This document shows, piece after piece, positions 19,121 to 28,882 of a DNA stretch of 64,000 nucleotides. Source of the DNA: Anaerolineales bacterium (GTDB taxonomy: Bacteria; Chloroflexota; Anaerolineae; Anaerolineales; UBA11579); assembly GCA_019637805.1 (NCBI GenBank), contig JAHBVB010000001.1, positions 323,875 through 387,874 on the forward strand, given 5' to 3'. Below the pieces are notes generated by a model that was not told the DNA's origin, made no database searches, and was given only the letters and a program-made list of their open reading frames with translations. Each line of letters opens with the position of its first letter. Position 1 is the first letter of the stretch. The translations under genes were made by a program, and so were the position numbers.

Positions 19121-21232
19121 ATGCGAGAACCCAGCCTACTCGATTATCTAAAAGCCTTATTGGCCGGCCAGCCGATGGAGATCCCCAGTGGCGTGGCGCC
19201 GTCCAAGGCCGCCCGCCGGTCCGCGGTGCGGCGTCCGGCTCGGGCGGCCGCAACGCGCCGCCCAGCACTGACCCTGGGCCGATGGCCCTGGAAAAGCGCT
19301 CTGGCCGTGGCGCTGTTCCTGTTGGCCCAGGCCCTATGGGCGCCGCCGGCAGGCAACTGGCCAGCCGGCGTGCTGTCCGCCCTGGCCGGGGCGGGGCTGG
19401 CCCTGGCCGCGCTGCGCAGCGGCGAGTGGCAGCAGGCCAAACTCGCCGGCGCCACCGCGCAGCGCAAAGTGCTGCGCTACCAGCGCCGGCCGCTGATCGC
19501 TGGCTTGGCGCTGTTCGTGCTGACTTTCCTATTCTCCGGCGGCAACCAATTCCAGCTGATCACGTTGATCAGCTGGCTGGCCAGCCTGGGGCTGGTGCTG
19601 TACGCCTTCTGGCAATTCGAGGACAGCCCGCGGGCAACCTGGGAAGCCTGGAAGCAGAGGCTGAGGCGCGGCGAGTGGACCGTGCGCATCACCCCCTGGG
19701 CATTGGTGCTGCTGGTAGCCCTGGCCGCCATCGCTTTTGCGCGTTTCTCGCAGCTGGGCAGCCTGCCCGGCGAGATGATCAGCGACCAGGCGGAGAAGCT
19801 GCTGGATGTGCAAACCATCCTGGAGGGCGAGTACCCGATCTTCTTTGAGCGCAACACCGGGCGCGAGCCGCTGCAGTTCTACCTGGCGGCCGCGGTGGCC
19901 AAGCTGTTCGGCACCGGGCTGAGCTTCACCACCCTCAAGCTGAGCACGACCCTGCTCAGCTTTGCCAGCCTGGCCTACATGTACTTATTGGGCAAGGAAC
20001 TGGGCGGTCGCTGGCTTGGCTTGTTCGCCCTGCTGCTGGCCGGGCTGGGCTTCTGGCCCAATTTGCTGCCGCGGGTGGGTCTGCGCTTTGCGCTCTACCC
20101 GGCGTTTGCCGCGCCGGTGCTCTTCCATCTCATTTACGGCCTGCGGCGCGGCCAGTTAAACCACCTGTTGCTGTGCGGCCTGTTCCTGGGGATTGGGCTG
20201 AACGGCTATTCCGCTTTTCGCATCATGCCGCTGGTGGTGGCGGTGGGCGTGCTGCTGTATTGGCTGCACACCCGCCAGCCGTCCCAGCGGCAGCGCGCCC
20301 TGATCGGCCTGGCGCTGCTGGCCCTGGTGGCGCTGGTGGTGTGCGCCCCGTTGCTGCGCTATGCCGTGGAACACCCGGCGAATTTCGCTTTCCGCATGTC
20401 CAGCCGCCTGCTGGAAAGCGAGCGAGCTTATCCGGAACCCGTGGCGCTGATACTGGTCAAGAACTTCTGGAACGCCGTGCGCATGTTCAACATCTCCGGC
20501 GGCGGCATCTGGGTGGTGGGCATCAAAGACCGGCCGGCCTTCGACCTGTTCTCCGCCGCCCTGTGGCTGCTGGGGGCGCTGCTGGCGGCTTACCGTTACC
20601 GGCAAAGCCGCTCCTGGGTGGATCTGTTCATCCTGCTGTGTGTGCCTCTGATGTTGCTGCCCTCGATGCTCTCGCTGGCCTTTCCGGAAGAAAACCCGGC
20701 GATGAACCGGGCCAGCGGCGCCTGGGTGCCGGCCTTCCTGCTGGCGGCCTTGGCGCTGGACGGCTTGCTGCGCACCCTGCGGGCCCGCGCCGGCCGCTGG
20801 CCGGCGGCCCTGGCGGGCGGGCTGCTGCTGTCTGGGCTGGCGGCACTTAACGCCGGCCTGCTTTTCGGCGACTTTCGAACGCAGTATGACCAGGCCGCCT
20901 GGAACAATTCCGAGCTGGGCGGCGTGATCGCCGACTACGCCGGCAGCTTCGGCAACCTGGAGAGCGCCTGGGTGGTGGCTTATCCGCACTGGGTGGACAC
21001 GCGCTTGGTGGCCCTGAGGGCCGGTAACCCTGGGCACGACTACGGCATTTGGCCTGACCAGCTGAACAACTCGCTGGAAACCCCGGCGCCCAAGTTGTTC
21101 CTGCTCAAGCCAGAAGATGAGGAAGGGCTAAATGCCCTGCAATCGCTGTACCCGCATGGACTGCTAAGCTATTATCAAAGCCGTGTCCCCGGCAAAGACT
21201 TTATGAGCTTCTTTGTGCCCACTGAACCCTGA
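19121..21232 (+). CDS. GT-C glycosyltransferase-like membrane protein (family 39 type)
   Basis: 703 residues. Residues 1-65 are basic and cytoplasmic, including an RRSAVRRPARAAATRR stretch. Two groups of helices follow, then a PMT/ArnT-like core with the first-loop acidic motif as MISDQAEKLLDVQTIL and FFERNTGREPLQFYLAAAVAKL after it. About a dozen membrane helices are predicted, with an extracytoplasmic C-terminal tail of about 110 residues. Such enzymes transfer sugars from polyprenyl-phosphate donors outside the membrane. It stops 1 nt before the next GT-C gene, so they form one unit. The acceptor is unknown. Confidence 0.8.
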   Translation: MREPSLLDYLKALLAGQPMEIPSGVAPSKAARRSAVRRPARAAATRRPALTLGRWPWKSALAVALFLLAQALWAPPAGNWPAGVLSALAGAGLALAALRSGEWQQAKLAGATAQRKVLRYQRRPLIAGLALFVLTFLFSGGNQFQLITLISWLASLGLVLYAFWQFEDSPRATWEAWKQRLRRGEWTVRITPWALVLLVALAAIAFARFSQLGSLPGEMISDQAEKLLDVQTILEGEYPIFFERNTGREPLQFYLAAAVAKLFGTGLSFTTLKLSTTLLSFASLAYMYLLGKELGGRWLGLFALLLAGLGFWPNLLPRVGLRFALYPAFAAPVLFHLIYGLRRGQLNHLLLCGLFLGIGLNGYSAFRIMPLVVAVGVLLYWLHTRQPSQRQRALIGLALLALVALVVCAPLLRYAVEHPANFAFRMSSRLLESERAYPEPVALILVKNFWNAVRMFNISGGGIWVVGIKDRPAFDLFSAALWLLGALLAAYRYRQSRSWVDLFILLCVPLMLLPSMLSLAFPEENPAMNRASGAWVPAFLLAALALDGLLRTLRARAGRWPAALAGGLLLSGLAALNAGLLFGDFRTQYDQAAWNNSELGGVIADYAGSFGNLESAWVVAYPHWVDTRLVALRAGNPGHDYGIWPDQLNNSLETPAPKLFLLKPEDEEGLNALQSLYPHGLLSYYQSRVPGKDFMSFFVPTEP

Positions 21233-21233
21233 T

Positions 21234-24200
21234 ATGTCCACACCTCGCCAACGTTTCAGTCCTCTATTCGACGTGCTCTTCATCCTGATCCTGCTGATGG
21301 CGGCGCTTTTCCGTTTTAGCGGCCTGGATTGGGGCAACAATATGCACCTGCATCCGGACGAGCGTTTCATGAACCAGGTGGTGGCGGCCCTGCAGCCGGC
21401 GGAAAACCTCCAGCAATATTTCGACACGCAAAACTCCCCGCTCAACCCGAACAACCGCGGCTTCAGCTTCTTCGTCTACGGCAATTTGCCGGTGACCCTG
21501 GTGCGCTACGTGGCGGAAGCAGTCAGCCTGACCGGCTATGACCAGGTGCACACGGTCGGTCGGGCGCTTTCAGCCCTGGCGGATCTGGGCGTGGTGCTGC
21601 TGGTCTACCTGATCAGCACGCGCCTGTTCGACCGGCGGGTGGGCTTGCTGGCCATGGCCTTTTCCGCCGTGGCGGTGATGCAGATCCAGCAGTCGCACTT
21701 CTGGACGGTGGATAACTTCGTCAACTTCTTCAGCCTGCTGGCGGTGTACTTTGCGGTTCGGATCGCGACCGCCGCAGGCGAGTTCAAACGCGCGGACTTC
21801 ATTGGCTTTGGCCTGGCCTTTAGCATGGCGCTGGCCTGCAAGGTCAGCCTGGCGCCGCTGGCGCTGGCCCTGCCAGCGGCGGCCGCCCTGCGCGTGCTGG
21901 CCCTGCCGGCCAAAGAGCAGGAAGAAGCCGGCTGGCGAGCCTTCGGCCTGCTGGTTCTGGCCGGGGCGCTGAGTTTTGTGGCGTTCCGCGTTTTCCAGCC
22001 CTATGCCTTCCAGGGCTTGGGCGTGGCGGGTTGGCTGGCCAACATCGGTACCGCGGTAGGCGCCGCCGAGGGCCTGCTGGACAAGGCCAGCGCTGGGCTG
22101 ACGGCCCTGCTGGGCCTGAACCCGCACTGGTTGGAGACGATGCACACCCTGGCGGGCCAAGTGAATGGCGACGCCGACTGGCCGCCTTCGATGCAGTGGG
22201 CGCGCCGCCCGATCTGGTTCGGCCTGCGCAATATCGTGGGCTGGGGCCTGGGGCCGGCGCTGGCCCTGGTGTGCCTGGGCGGTTTGGCCTGGGCGGGCTG
22301 GAAGATCGTCAAGGGCGACTGGCGCAGGCCGCCGGCCCTGCTGTGGGCCTGGGGCCTGCTGTATTTCGCCTGGCAGTCCAGCGCCTTCAACCCGACGATG
22401 CGCTACTTCCTGCCCTTTTACCCGGTGCTGGTCATTTTCGGCGCCTGGGGACTGCTGCAACTGTGGGACAGCAGGCGCAGCTGGGGCCGCCCGGCGGCCA
22501 TCGGTCTGGGAGCCATAGCGCTGTTGGCCGGCGCCGGCTGGGCCTTTGCCTTTTCGCAGGTGTACCAGCAAGACATTTCGCGCCTGCAGGCCAGCCGCTG
22601 GATCTACCAGAACCTGCCCGGCCCCTTAACCCTGACCTACGAGCAGGACGGGCAGCAACTCAACCAGCCGCTGCCCGCCAGCTACGATTTCAGCTATACA
22701 CCCGACCTGCCGCTGCATACCGTCTTTGTTCCGCAGCATGAAGGCGTTCTGAACCAGATCAGCTTCAAATATGTGCTGGCGCCGGTACTTATCGAAGTGC
22801 GCGGCGGCCCCGAAGGCGAAGCGCTGCTGGCGCGTTACAGTCAGGTGGTGGACTTGCTGGGCCTGGCGCCTGGGGAGAACACCCTGCTGGAAGTGGAGCT
22901 GCCGCTGGAACTGCTGGCCGACCTGAACGCCGACTACCAGCTGCGCGTGCAGCTGCCAGCCGGCCAGGGCCAGGTGGCTGTTCAGGCTGTGGAGCTGTAC
23001 AGCACGCAGCTGATCGACCTGCCGCGCCGGCAGGCGCTGGAGATGCCGGTGCACCTGGAGTTGGGCAGCGAGCTGACCCTCAACCTGTCAGGACCCCAGC
23101 TGCAGGCGCCAGACCGGCTGGCGCTATGGCTCGGCCCCGCCGAGCCATTGAGCCTGGCCCCGCTGCAGGCGACTTTGCAGATCCTTTCGCAGGGAGACGG
23201 CAGCGTGCTGCTGGAACAAACGCTGAGCCTGCCAATGGGCACCAGCCGCAGTGCACTGGGAACGCAACAAAGCATCCGCCTGGAGCAGCCGCTGAGCCTA
23301 CCGGCAGGCCAAACCGTGGGGCTGCAGCTCAGCCTGCAGTCCGGCGCGGCCCAGTTCTGGGGCACGGCGGTGGCCAACGAGACCAGTTGGGACGATGGCC
23401 AGCCGCACCCGGTGGACGGTTACAACGGCTACGGCGGCCTGTACCAAGGCGACCACAACTTTGAGATCTATTGGAATGAGGACGCGGTCAAACTGCAGCG
23501 CTTCCTGACCATTCTGGACGAAAGCGAATACCTTTTCATCACCTCCAACCGTCAATGGGGCAGCCTGCCGCGCTTGCCGGAGCGCTTCCCGCTGGCGGTG
23601 GCGTATTACCGCGCCCTGCTGGGTTGTCCCGAAGAGCAGAGCATTGACGCCTGCTATACGAATGCCCAGCCGGAGACGGCCGCCAACGCCTTCGGCTTTG
23701 AACTGGTGCAAGTCTTTGAGAACGGGCCGCGGATTGGCGACTGGAAAATTAACGATCAGGCTGCCGAAGAAGCCTTCACCGTCTACGACCATCCCAAGGT
23801 GTTCATCTTCCAAAAGACGGCGGACTATGACCCGCAGCAATGGGCCGCACACTTGGGCCAGGTAGACCTGAACAGCGTGGTGCATGTGACCCCCAAGCAG
23901 GCCGGGGGCCGGCTGCTGCCTGATTTGCAGCTGAGCGGCGAACGGCTGGAACAGCAGCGCGCCGGCGGCACCTGGGCCGAGTTGTTCGATACCGAAAGCG
24001 CCCTGAACCGCTGGCCCTGGCTGGCGGCCGTCACCTGGTACGTGGCCCTGGCCGTCCTGGGGCTGGCAGCCTACCCGATCCTGCGTTGGACACTGCCAGG
24101 GCTGGCCGACGGCGGCTACGTCTTCGCCCGGCTGGGCGGCCTGTTGCTGCTGAGCTATGCGGGCTGGCTGGCTGGCTCGCTGGGGCTGGAACACAGCCGC

Positions 24201-26414
24201 GGGTTGCTGGCCGCCTTCGCGGCCGGCCTGCTCCTGCTGGGCGGCCTGGCGGCCTGGCCCCAGCGCGAGGCGTTGCGCCGGGAATGGACAGCGCGCAAAG
24301 GCGATTTCCTGCGCGTCGAAGCGCTTTTCCTGTTGTTCTTCCTGCTCTTGCTCTTCGCCCGCTTCATGAACCCAGATCTGTGGCACCCCGGCTTCGGCGG
24401 CGAAAAGCCGATGGACTTCGCCTATTTCAATGCGGTGCTCAAGAGCAGCAGCTTCCCGCCCTATGACCCTTGGTTTGCCGGCGGCTACATTAACTATTAC
24501 TACTGGGGCTTCGTTCTGGTGGGTTCATTGGTCAAACTGCTGGGCATCGTGCCGGCGGTGGCCTACAACCTGGTGCTACCCAGCCTGTTTGCCATGCTGG
24601 CCCTGGGCGCCTACGGCCTGGCCTGGAACCTGTGGACTGCCTGGTCTGCCGGGCGGCGCACCAACCTCTCGCCGGTGGCCGTGGGCGTTGCCGCGGCGGT
24701 GGCGGTGGTGCTGCTGGGCAACCTGGCCAGCTTTGGCACGTTCTTCACCGCCTACGCCCGCCTGGGTAGCGAGGGCGCCTTCACCCCGGATAGCGGCCTG
24801 CTCAGCCAGATCGGCTGGATGCTGCGCGGCCTGTGGATGGGCATTGGCGGCCAGTCGCCGCCGATCAGCCTGGGCGATTGGTATTGGACCCCCACGCGCA
24901 TCATCCGCCCGCTGAACGGCGAAGTCGGCCCGATCTCGGAGTTCCCGCTGTTCACCTTCACCTATGCGGACCTGCACGCCCACATGATCGCCCTGCCAGT
25001 GACCCTGCTTAGCCTGGCCTGGGCCGCCTCAGCGGTGTTGAGCAAGGCCTGGGACGGCCTGCGCAACCCCTGGCAGGCGGCCGCCTCGCTGCTGCTGGGC
25101 GCGTTGGTGCTGGGCAGCCTGCGGCCGATCAACACCTGGGACCTGCCGACCTACCTGGCGATCGGTGTTCTGGCGCTGGGCTATGCTCTGTGGCGCTATG
25201 GGCGCCTGGGCAAGCTGGCGCCCTGGTGGTTGGCCGGCGCTGGAACGGCGGCGCTGGTGGCGTTGAGCGTGCTGGCCTACCAGCCTTTCATGAACTGGTA
25301 CCGCCAGGGCTATGCCTCGCTGGAACTGTGGAGCGGGTCGCATACGCCCAGCGCGGCGTATCTGAACCACTGGGGGATTTTCCTGTTCTTCATCGTGGCC
25401 TGGCTGGCCTGGGAGACGCGCCAGTGGCTGGCCAGCACGCCTTTATCGGCGCTGCGCAAACTGGAACCCTATGTAAGCTGGTTGATGATCGCGTTCGCCG
25501 CGCTGCTGTTTGCCTTTATCACGCTGGTCATTTTGGACGTGCACATCGCCTGGCTGGTCCTGCCGCTGCTGGTATGGGTCGGCTTGCTGTTCCTGCGTCG
25601 CGACCTGCCTGAGATCAAGCGCATGATCCTCTTTCTGGTCGGCACTGGCTTGTTCCTGACGCTGATGGTCGAGGTGATCCGCCTGCAGGGCGACATCTCA
25701 CGCATGAACACGGTCTTCAAGTTCTACCTGCAGGCCTGGGTGCTGCTGGGCAGCAGCGCGGCCCTGGCGCTGGCCTGGACGCTGGAGGATATGCCCGAGT
25801 GGAGCGCGGGCTGGCGCAACTTCTGGCAAAGCGCCGCGGCGCTGCTGCTGTTGTGCGGTTCACTGTTCATGATCCAGGGCGTCACGGCCAAAATGGTCGA
25901 CCGCATGGCGCAAGAGGCGCCGCGCGGCTTGGACGGTATGGCCTACATGCAGCACGCTGTATATTACGATCGGGAGCGGCGCCTGGAACTCTCGCAGGAT
26001 CACGCCGCCATCCGCTGGCTGCAAGAGAATGTAGCCGGTTCGCCGGTGATCGTGGAAGGCTATGCCGGTGAATACCACTGGGGCGGGCGCATCAGTATCT
26101 ACACCGGCCTGCCCAGCGTACTGGGTTGGAACTGGCACCAGCGCCAGCAGCGCGAGTTTGTGCCAGGCAACGACGTATTTGGCCGCATGGCCCAAGTGGA
26201 TGAGTTCTACACCACCACCGACCTGGTGATTGCTCAGGCTTTATTGGACAGGTATCAAGTGCAGTACATCATCCTGGGCCAGATGGAACGGGCCTATTAC
26301 CCGGGCGATGGCCTGCTCAAGTTCGAGGAGCAGGACGGCCGCTTGTGGCGGGCCGTATTCCGCCTGAATGACACCGTGATCTACGAAGTGCTCCCGCGGA
26401 GCAGCGCACCGTGA
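21234..26414 (+). CDS. giant GT39-DUF2298 (YYY) fusion membrane protein
   Basis: 1726 residues from the ATG at 21234. The N-terminal third is a GT39-like GT-C domain with the acidic first loop HPDERFMNQVVAALQ. The middle, about residues 480-920, is a largely non-membrane, beta-rich extracytoplasmic region. The C-terminal half is a Chlor_Arch_YYY/DUF2298 membrane domain, with the eponymous triad in GGYINYYYWGF and a closing soluble part (IRWLQENVAGSPVIVEGYAG). The YYY family is of unknown function and is found in Chloroflexota and archaea. The sequence is continuous, with no stop or frameshift at the domain join. It overlaps the second YYY gene as GTGA. Confidence 0.85.
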   Translation: MSTPRQRFSPLFDVLFILILLMAALFRFSGLDWGNNMHLHPDERFMNQVVAALQPAENLQQYFDTQNSPLNPNNRGFSFFVYGNLPVTLVRYVAEAVSLTGYDQVHTVGRALSALADLGVVLLVYLISTRLFDRRVGLLAMAFSAVAVMQIQQSHFWTVDNFVNFFSLLAVYFAVRIATAAGEFKRADFIGFGLAFSMALACKVSLAPLALALPAAAALRVLALPAKEQEEAGWRAFGLLVLAGALSFVAFRVFQPYAFQGLGVAGWLANIGTAVGAAEGLLDKASAGLTALLGLNPHWLETMHTLAGQVNGDADWPPSMQWARRPIWFGLRNIVGWGLGPALALVCLGGLAWAGWKIVKGDWRRPPALLWAWGLLYFAWQSSAFNPTMRYFLPFYPVLVIFGAWGLLQLWDSRRSWGRPAAIGLGAIALLAGAGWAFAFSQVYQQDISRLQASRWIYQNLPGPLTLTYEQDGQQLNQPLPASYDFSYTPDLPLHTVFVPQHEGVLNQISFKYVLAPVLIEVRGGPEGEALLARYSQVVDLLGLAPGENTLLEVELPLELLADLNADYQLRVQLPAGQGQVAVQAVELYSTQLIDLPRRQALEMPVHLELGSELTLNLSGPQLQAPDRLALWLGPAEPLSLAPLQATLQILSQGDGSVLLEQTLSLPMGTSRSALGTQQSIRLEQPLSLPAGQTVGLQLSLQSGAAQFWGTAVANETSWDDGQPHPVDGYNGYGGLYQGDHNFEIYWNEDAVKLQRFLTILDESEYLFITSNRQWGSLPRLPERFPLAVAYYRALLGCPEEQSIDACYTNAQPETAANAFGFELVQVFENGPRIGDWKINDQAAEEAFTVYDHPKVFIFQKTADYDPQQWAAHLGQVDLNSVVHVTPKQAGGRLLPDLQLSGERLEQQRAGGTWAELFDTESALNRWPWLAAVTWYVALAVLGLAAYPILRWTLPGLADGGYVFARLGGLLLLSYAGWLAGSLGLEHSRGLLAAFAAGLLLLGGLAAWPQREALRREWTARKGDFLRVEALFLLFFLLLLFARFMNPDLWHPGFGGEKPMDFAYFNAVLKSSSFPPYDPWFAGGYINYYYWGFVLVGSLVKLLGIVPAVAYNLVLPSLFAMLALGAYGLAWNLWTAWSAGRRTNLSPVAVGVAAAVAVVLLGNLASFGTFFTAYARLGSEGAFTPDSGLLSQIGWMLRGLWMGIGGQSPPISLGDWYWTPTRIIRPLNGEVGPISEFPLFTFTYADLHAHMIALPVTLLSLAWAASAVLSKAWDGLRNPWQAAASLLLGALVLGSLRPINTWDLPTYLAIGVLALGYALWRYGRLGKLAPWWLAGAGTAALVALSVLAYQPFMNWYRQGYASLELWSGSHTPSAAYLNHWGIFLFFIVAWLAWETRQWLASTPLSALRKLEPYVSWLMIAFAALLFAFITLVILDVHIAWLVLPLLVWVGLLFLRRDLPEIKRMILFLVGTGLFLTLMVEVIRLQGDISRMNTVFKFYLQAWVLLGSSAALALAWTLEDMPEWSAGWRNFWQSAAALLLLCGSLFMIQGVTAKMVDRMAQEAPRGLDGMAYMQHAVYYDRERRLELSQDHAAIRWLQENVAGSPVIVEGYAGEYHWGGRISIYTGLPSVLGWNWHQRQQREFVPGNDVFGRMAQVDEFYTTTDLVIAQALLDRYQVQYIILGQMERAYYPGDGLLKFEEQDGRLWRAVFRLNDTVIYEVLPRSSAP

Positions 26415-28837
26415 GCGAAGTACTGAGCGTATTGGGCTGGTACCTGCTGCTGGCCGCGTTGGGCGGGCTGGCCTTGCCGGTGGGCTACCGCTTTTTTTGC
26501 GCGCTGGCGGACAAAGGTTACGCCTTCTTGCGCCCGCTGAGCCTGCTGCTGTGGGGCTTTCTCTTCTGGCTGTTGGGCAGCTACGGGCTGCTCCCCAACA
26601 ACCCGGCCGGCATCCTCAGCGCTACACTGCTGCTGGGCGGCCTGAGCTGGTGGGCAGCCCGCGGCCTGCAGCCGGGCGAACTGCGCGGCTGGCTGCGCAG
26701 CCAACGCGGCACGCTGCTGGCGATGGAAGCGCTGTTCTTGCTGGCCTTTGTTTTCATGGCCTGGGTGCGCGCCGCCAGCCCGCAGATCTACCATACCGAG
26801 CAGCCGATGGAGCTCGCCTTCATCAACGCCATCCTGCGCTCGCCGGCCCTGCCGCCGCACGACCCGTGGATGTCGGGGTTCTCGATCTCCTATTATTACT
26901 TCGGCTACCTGATGGTGGCGATGCTGGCCCAGCTGTTGAAGCTGAGCGGCTCGCTGGCCTTCAACCTGGGCTTTGTCAGCATCTTCGCCTGTACCGCCCT
27001 GGCGGCCTATGGCCTGGCCTACAACCTGCTGATGGTCTACAAGCCGCGCCTGCAGCGCAGCCTGCTGTGGCTGGCCGGCCTGGCGCCGCTGCTGGTACTG
27101 CTGCTGGGCAATGGCGGCGCGCTGCTGGAGCTGGCCCACGCGCGCCACGTCTTGTGGGCGCCGGGCGCTGAGGGCACGCTGCAGTCACGCTTCTGGACCT
27201 GGCTGGACGTGGACGAACTGTCCAGCCCGCCAGTAGGCGAGCCGTCCTGGACGCCGCGCCACTACGACACGGATTTCTGGTGGTGGTGGCGCTCCTCGCG
27301 CATCATCAACGACCGCGACCTGAGCGGCAGTGACCAGGAAGTCATCGATGAGTTCCCGGCCTTCTCCTTCACGCTGGGCGACCTGCACCCGCATGTGCTT
27401 TCGATGCCTTTTGTGCTGCTGGCCACCGGCCTGGCGCTGAACCTGTACCTGGGCGGCGGCGCACGCCGCCAGCCGCTGCCCGCCCTGGGGTTCAAGATCC
27501 AGGCCGAGGACCTGGCTTTTGCGATCGTGCTGTTGGGCGGGCTGGCCTTCCTCAATATTTGGGACTTCCCCATCTACGCAGCCCTATACGGCTTGGCCTA
27601 CCTGCTGCGTCAGGGACGGCGCGAGGGCTGGCGTTGGGAGCACTTTATTGACTTGCTGGCATTGGGCCTGGTGCTGCTGGTGGGTGGCGTGGCAGCCTAC
27701 CTGCCCTTCTACCTGGGCTTCACTTCACAGGCCGGCGGCATTCTGCCCAACCTGATCAACCCCTCGCGCGGGGCGCATTTGTGGATCATGTTCGGCTGGC
27801 TGTGGCTGCCGTTGCTGGCCTACCTGCTGTGGCTGTGGAAAGGCGCCCGCTGGCAAGGCTTGGGGCGCGGCCTGCTGTACGGGCTGGCGTTGGCGGCCGG
27901 GCTATGGCTGCTGTCTGTGGGGCTGGCCGGGTTGTACGCGGGGCTGCTGCCCGGCAGCGCTCTGGGGCAGGCCGTGGCCGCGCTGGGGGGCGGCAGTCTG
28001 GGTGAGATTCTGGCGGCTGGTCTGCAGCGCCGAGCGGCGGCGATTGGCGGCAGCCTGTCTCTGGCAGCCTTGCTGGGTCTGTGCCTGGGCCTGTTGAGCC
28101 AGAAACCGCCAGCCAAGAAGGTCGAACCGCAGCACAGCCCGGTGCACGCTTTCGTGCTGTTGATGGTCTTCATGGGCGCCTTGTTGGTCACCGCGCCGGA
28201 ATTTATTTATTTGCGTGACCAGTTCGGTACACGCATGAACACTGTGTTCAAGTTCTATTTCCAGACCTGGCAGCTGTGGGCCGTGGCGGCCGCGGTAGGC
28301 GCCGTGGTACTGCTGAGCGAGTTGCGCCGCGTCTGGCGGGCGGCCTTTGCCGGCTTGATGGCGCTGGCGCTGGCGGCCGGGCTGCTGTTCTCGCTCTACT
28401 CTTTTTCGCAGATCACGCGCAACCCGGTGGGCAGCCTGGACGGAGCCGCCCACCTGCCCGCCGACACCCAGGCGGCCATCGCCTGGCTGCAGGCGGCGCC
28501 GCTGGGCGTACTGGCCGAGGCGGTGGGGGCCAGCTATGACAGTTCCACTTCGCGCTTCTCAGCCTTCAGCGGCCAGCCCACCCTGATGGGCTGGCCGGGC
28601 CACGAAGGGCAATGGCGCGGCGGGAATGTGGACTGGACGCGCATGGACCAGCTGCGCACGCTGTATAGCACGTCGGATTGGCGCAGCGCCCAACTGATCC
28701 TGGAAGACTACAACATCCAATATGTGGTGGTAGGCCCCACAGAACGCGCCAGTTACCCAGTCAACGAAGAAAAATTCGCCCAGAACCTGCGCATCGTTTT
28801 CCAGAGCGAAAGCATCACCATCTATCAAGTCCCGTAA
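26411..28837 (+). CDS. DUF2298 (YYY) membrane protein
   Basis: 808 residues from GTG 26411. About 14 membrane helices. It has the YYY motif in SISYYYFGYLMVA and the conserved EFPAFSFTLGDLHPHV loop, paralleled by SEFPLFTFTYADLHAH in the preceding protein. The C-terminal soluble domains also correspond (VVVGPTERASYPVNEEKF versus IILGQMERAYYPGDG). It is therefore a tandem paralogue of the C-terminal half of the upstream fusion. The 4-nt overlap suggests the two are made in step and perhaps work as a pair. Confidence 0.85.
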   Translation: MSEVLSVLGWYLLLAALGGLALPVGYRFFCALADKGYAFLRPLSLLLWGFLFWLLGSYGLLPNNPAGILSATLLLGGLSWWAARGLQPGELRGWLRSQRGTLLAMEALFLLAFVFMAWVRAASPQIYHTEQPMELAFINAILRSPALPPHDPWMSGFSISYYYFGYLMVAMLAQLLKLSGSLAFNLGFVSIFACTALAAYGLAYNLLMVYKPRLQRSLLWLAGLAPLLVLLLGNGGALLELAHARHVLWAPGAEGTLQSRFWTWLDVDELSSPPVGEPSWTPRHYDTDFWWWWRSSRIINDRDLSGSDQEVIDEFPAFSFTLGDLHPHVLSMPFVLLATGLALNLYLGGGARRQPLPALGFKIQAEDLAFAIVLLGGLAFLNIWDFPIYAALYGLAYLLRQGRREGWRWEHFIDLLALGLVLLVGGVAAYLPFYLGFTSQAGGILPNLINPSRGAHLWIMFGWLWLPLLAYLLWLWKGARWQGLGRGLLYGLALAAGLWLLSVGLAGLYAGLLPGSALGQAVAALGGGSLGEILAAGLQRRAAAIGGSLSLAALLGLCLGLLSQKPPAKKVEPQHSPVHAFVLLMVFMGALLVTAPEFIYLRDQFGTRMNTVFKFYFQTWQLWAVAAAVGAVVLLSELRRVWRAAFAGLMALALAAGLLFSLYSFSQITRNPVGSLDGAAHLPADTQAAIAWLQAAPLGVLAEAVGASYDSSTSRFSAFSGQPTLMGWPGHEGQWRGGNVDWTRMDQLRTLYSTSDWRSAQLILEDYNIQYVVVGPTERASYPVNEEKFAQNLRIVFQSESITIYQVP

Positions 28838-28845
28838 TCCGAGCC

Positions 28846-28882
28846 GGCATGGATGGCTCGGCTATAATGAGCCATCCATGCC
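28846..28882 (+). promoter_or_regulatory. perfect 14-bp inverted repeat enclosing TATAAT and a start codon
   Basis: GGCATGGATGGCTC (28846-28859) and GAGCCATCCATGCC (28869-28882) are perfectly complementary. The 9-nt loop GGCTATAAT contains a consensus -10 (28863-28868), and the ATG of the next gene (28878) lies inside the right arm. No T-run follows on either strand, so it does not look like a terminator. A repressor operator or an extruding cruciform at the promoter is possible. Confidence 0.65.

Noticed and set aside
28846-28882. Reading the inverted repeat as a terminator of the YYY operon
   Set aside because: There is no T-run on either strand and the right arm contains the next start codon; kept as a regulatory element instead.
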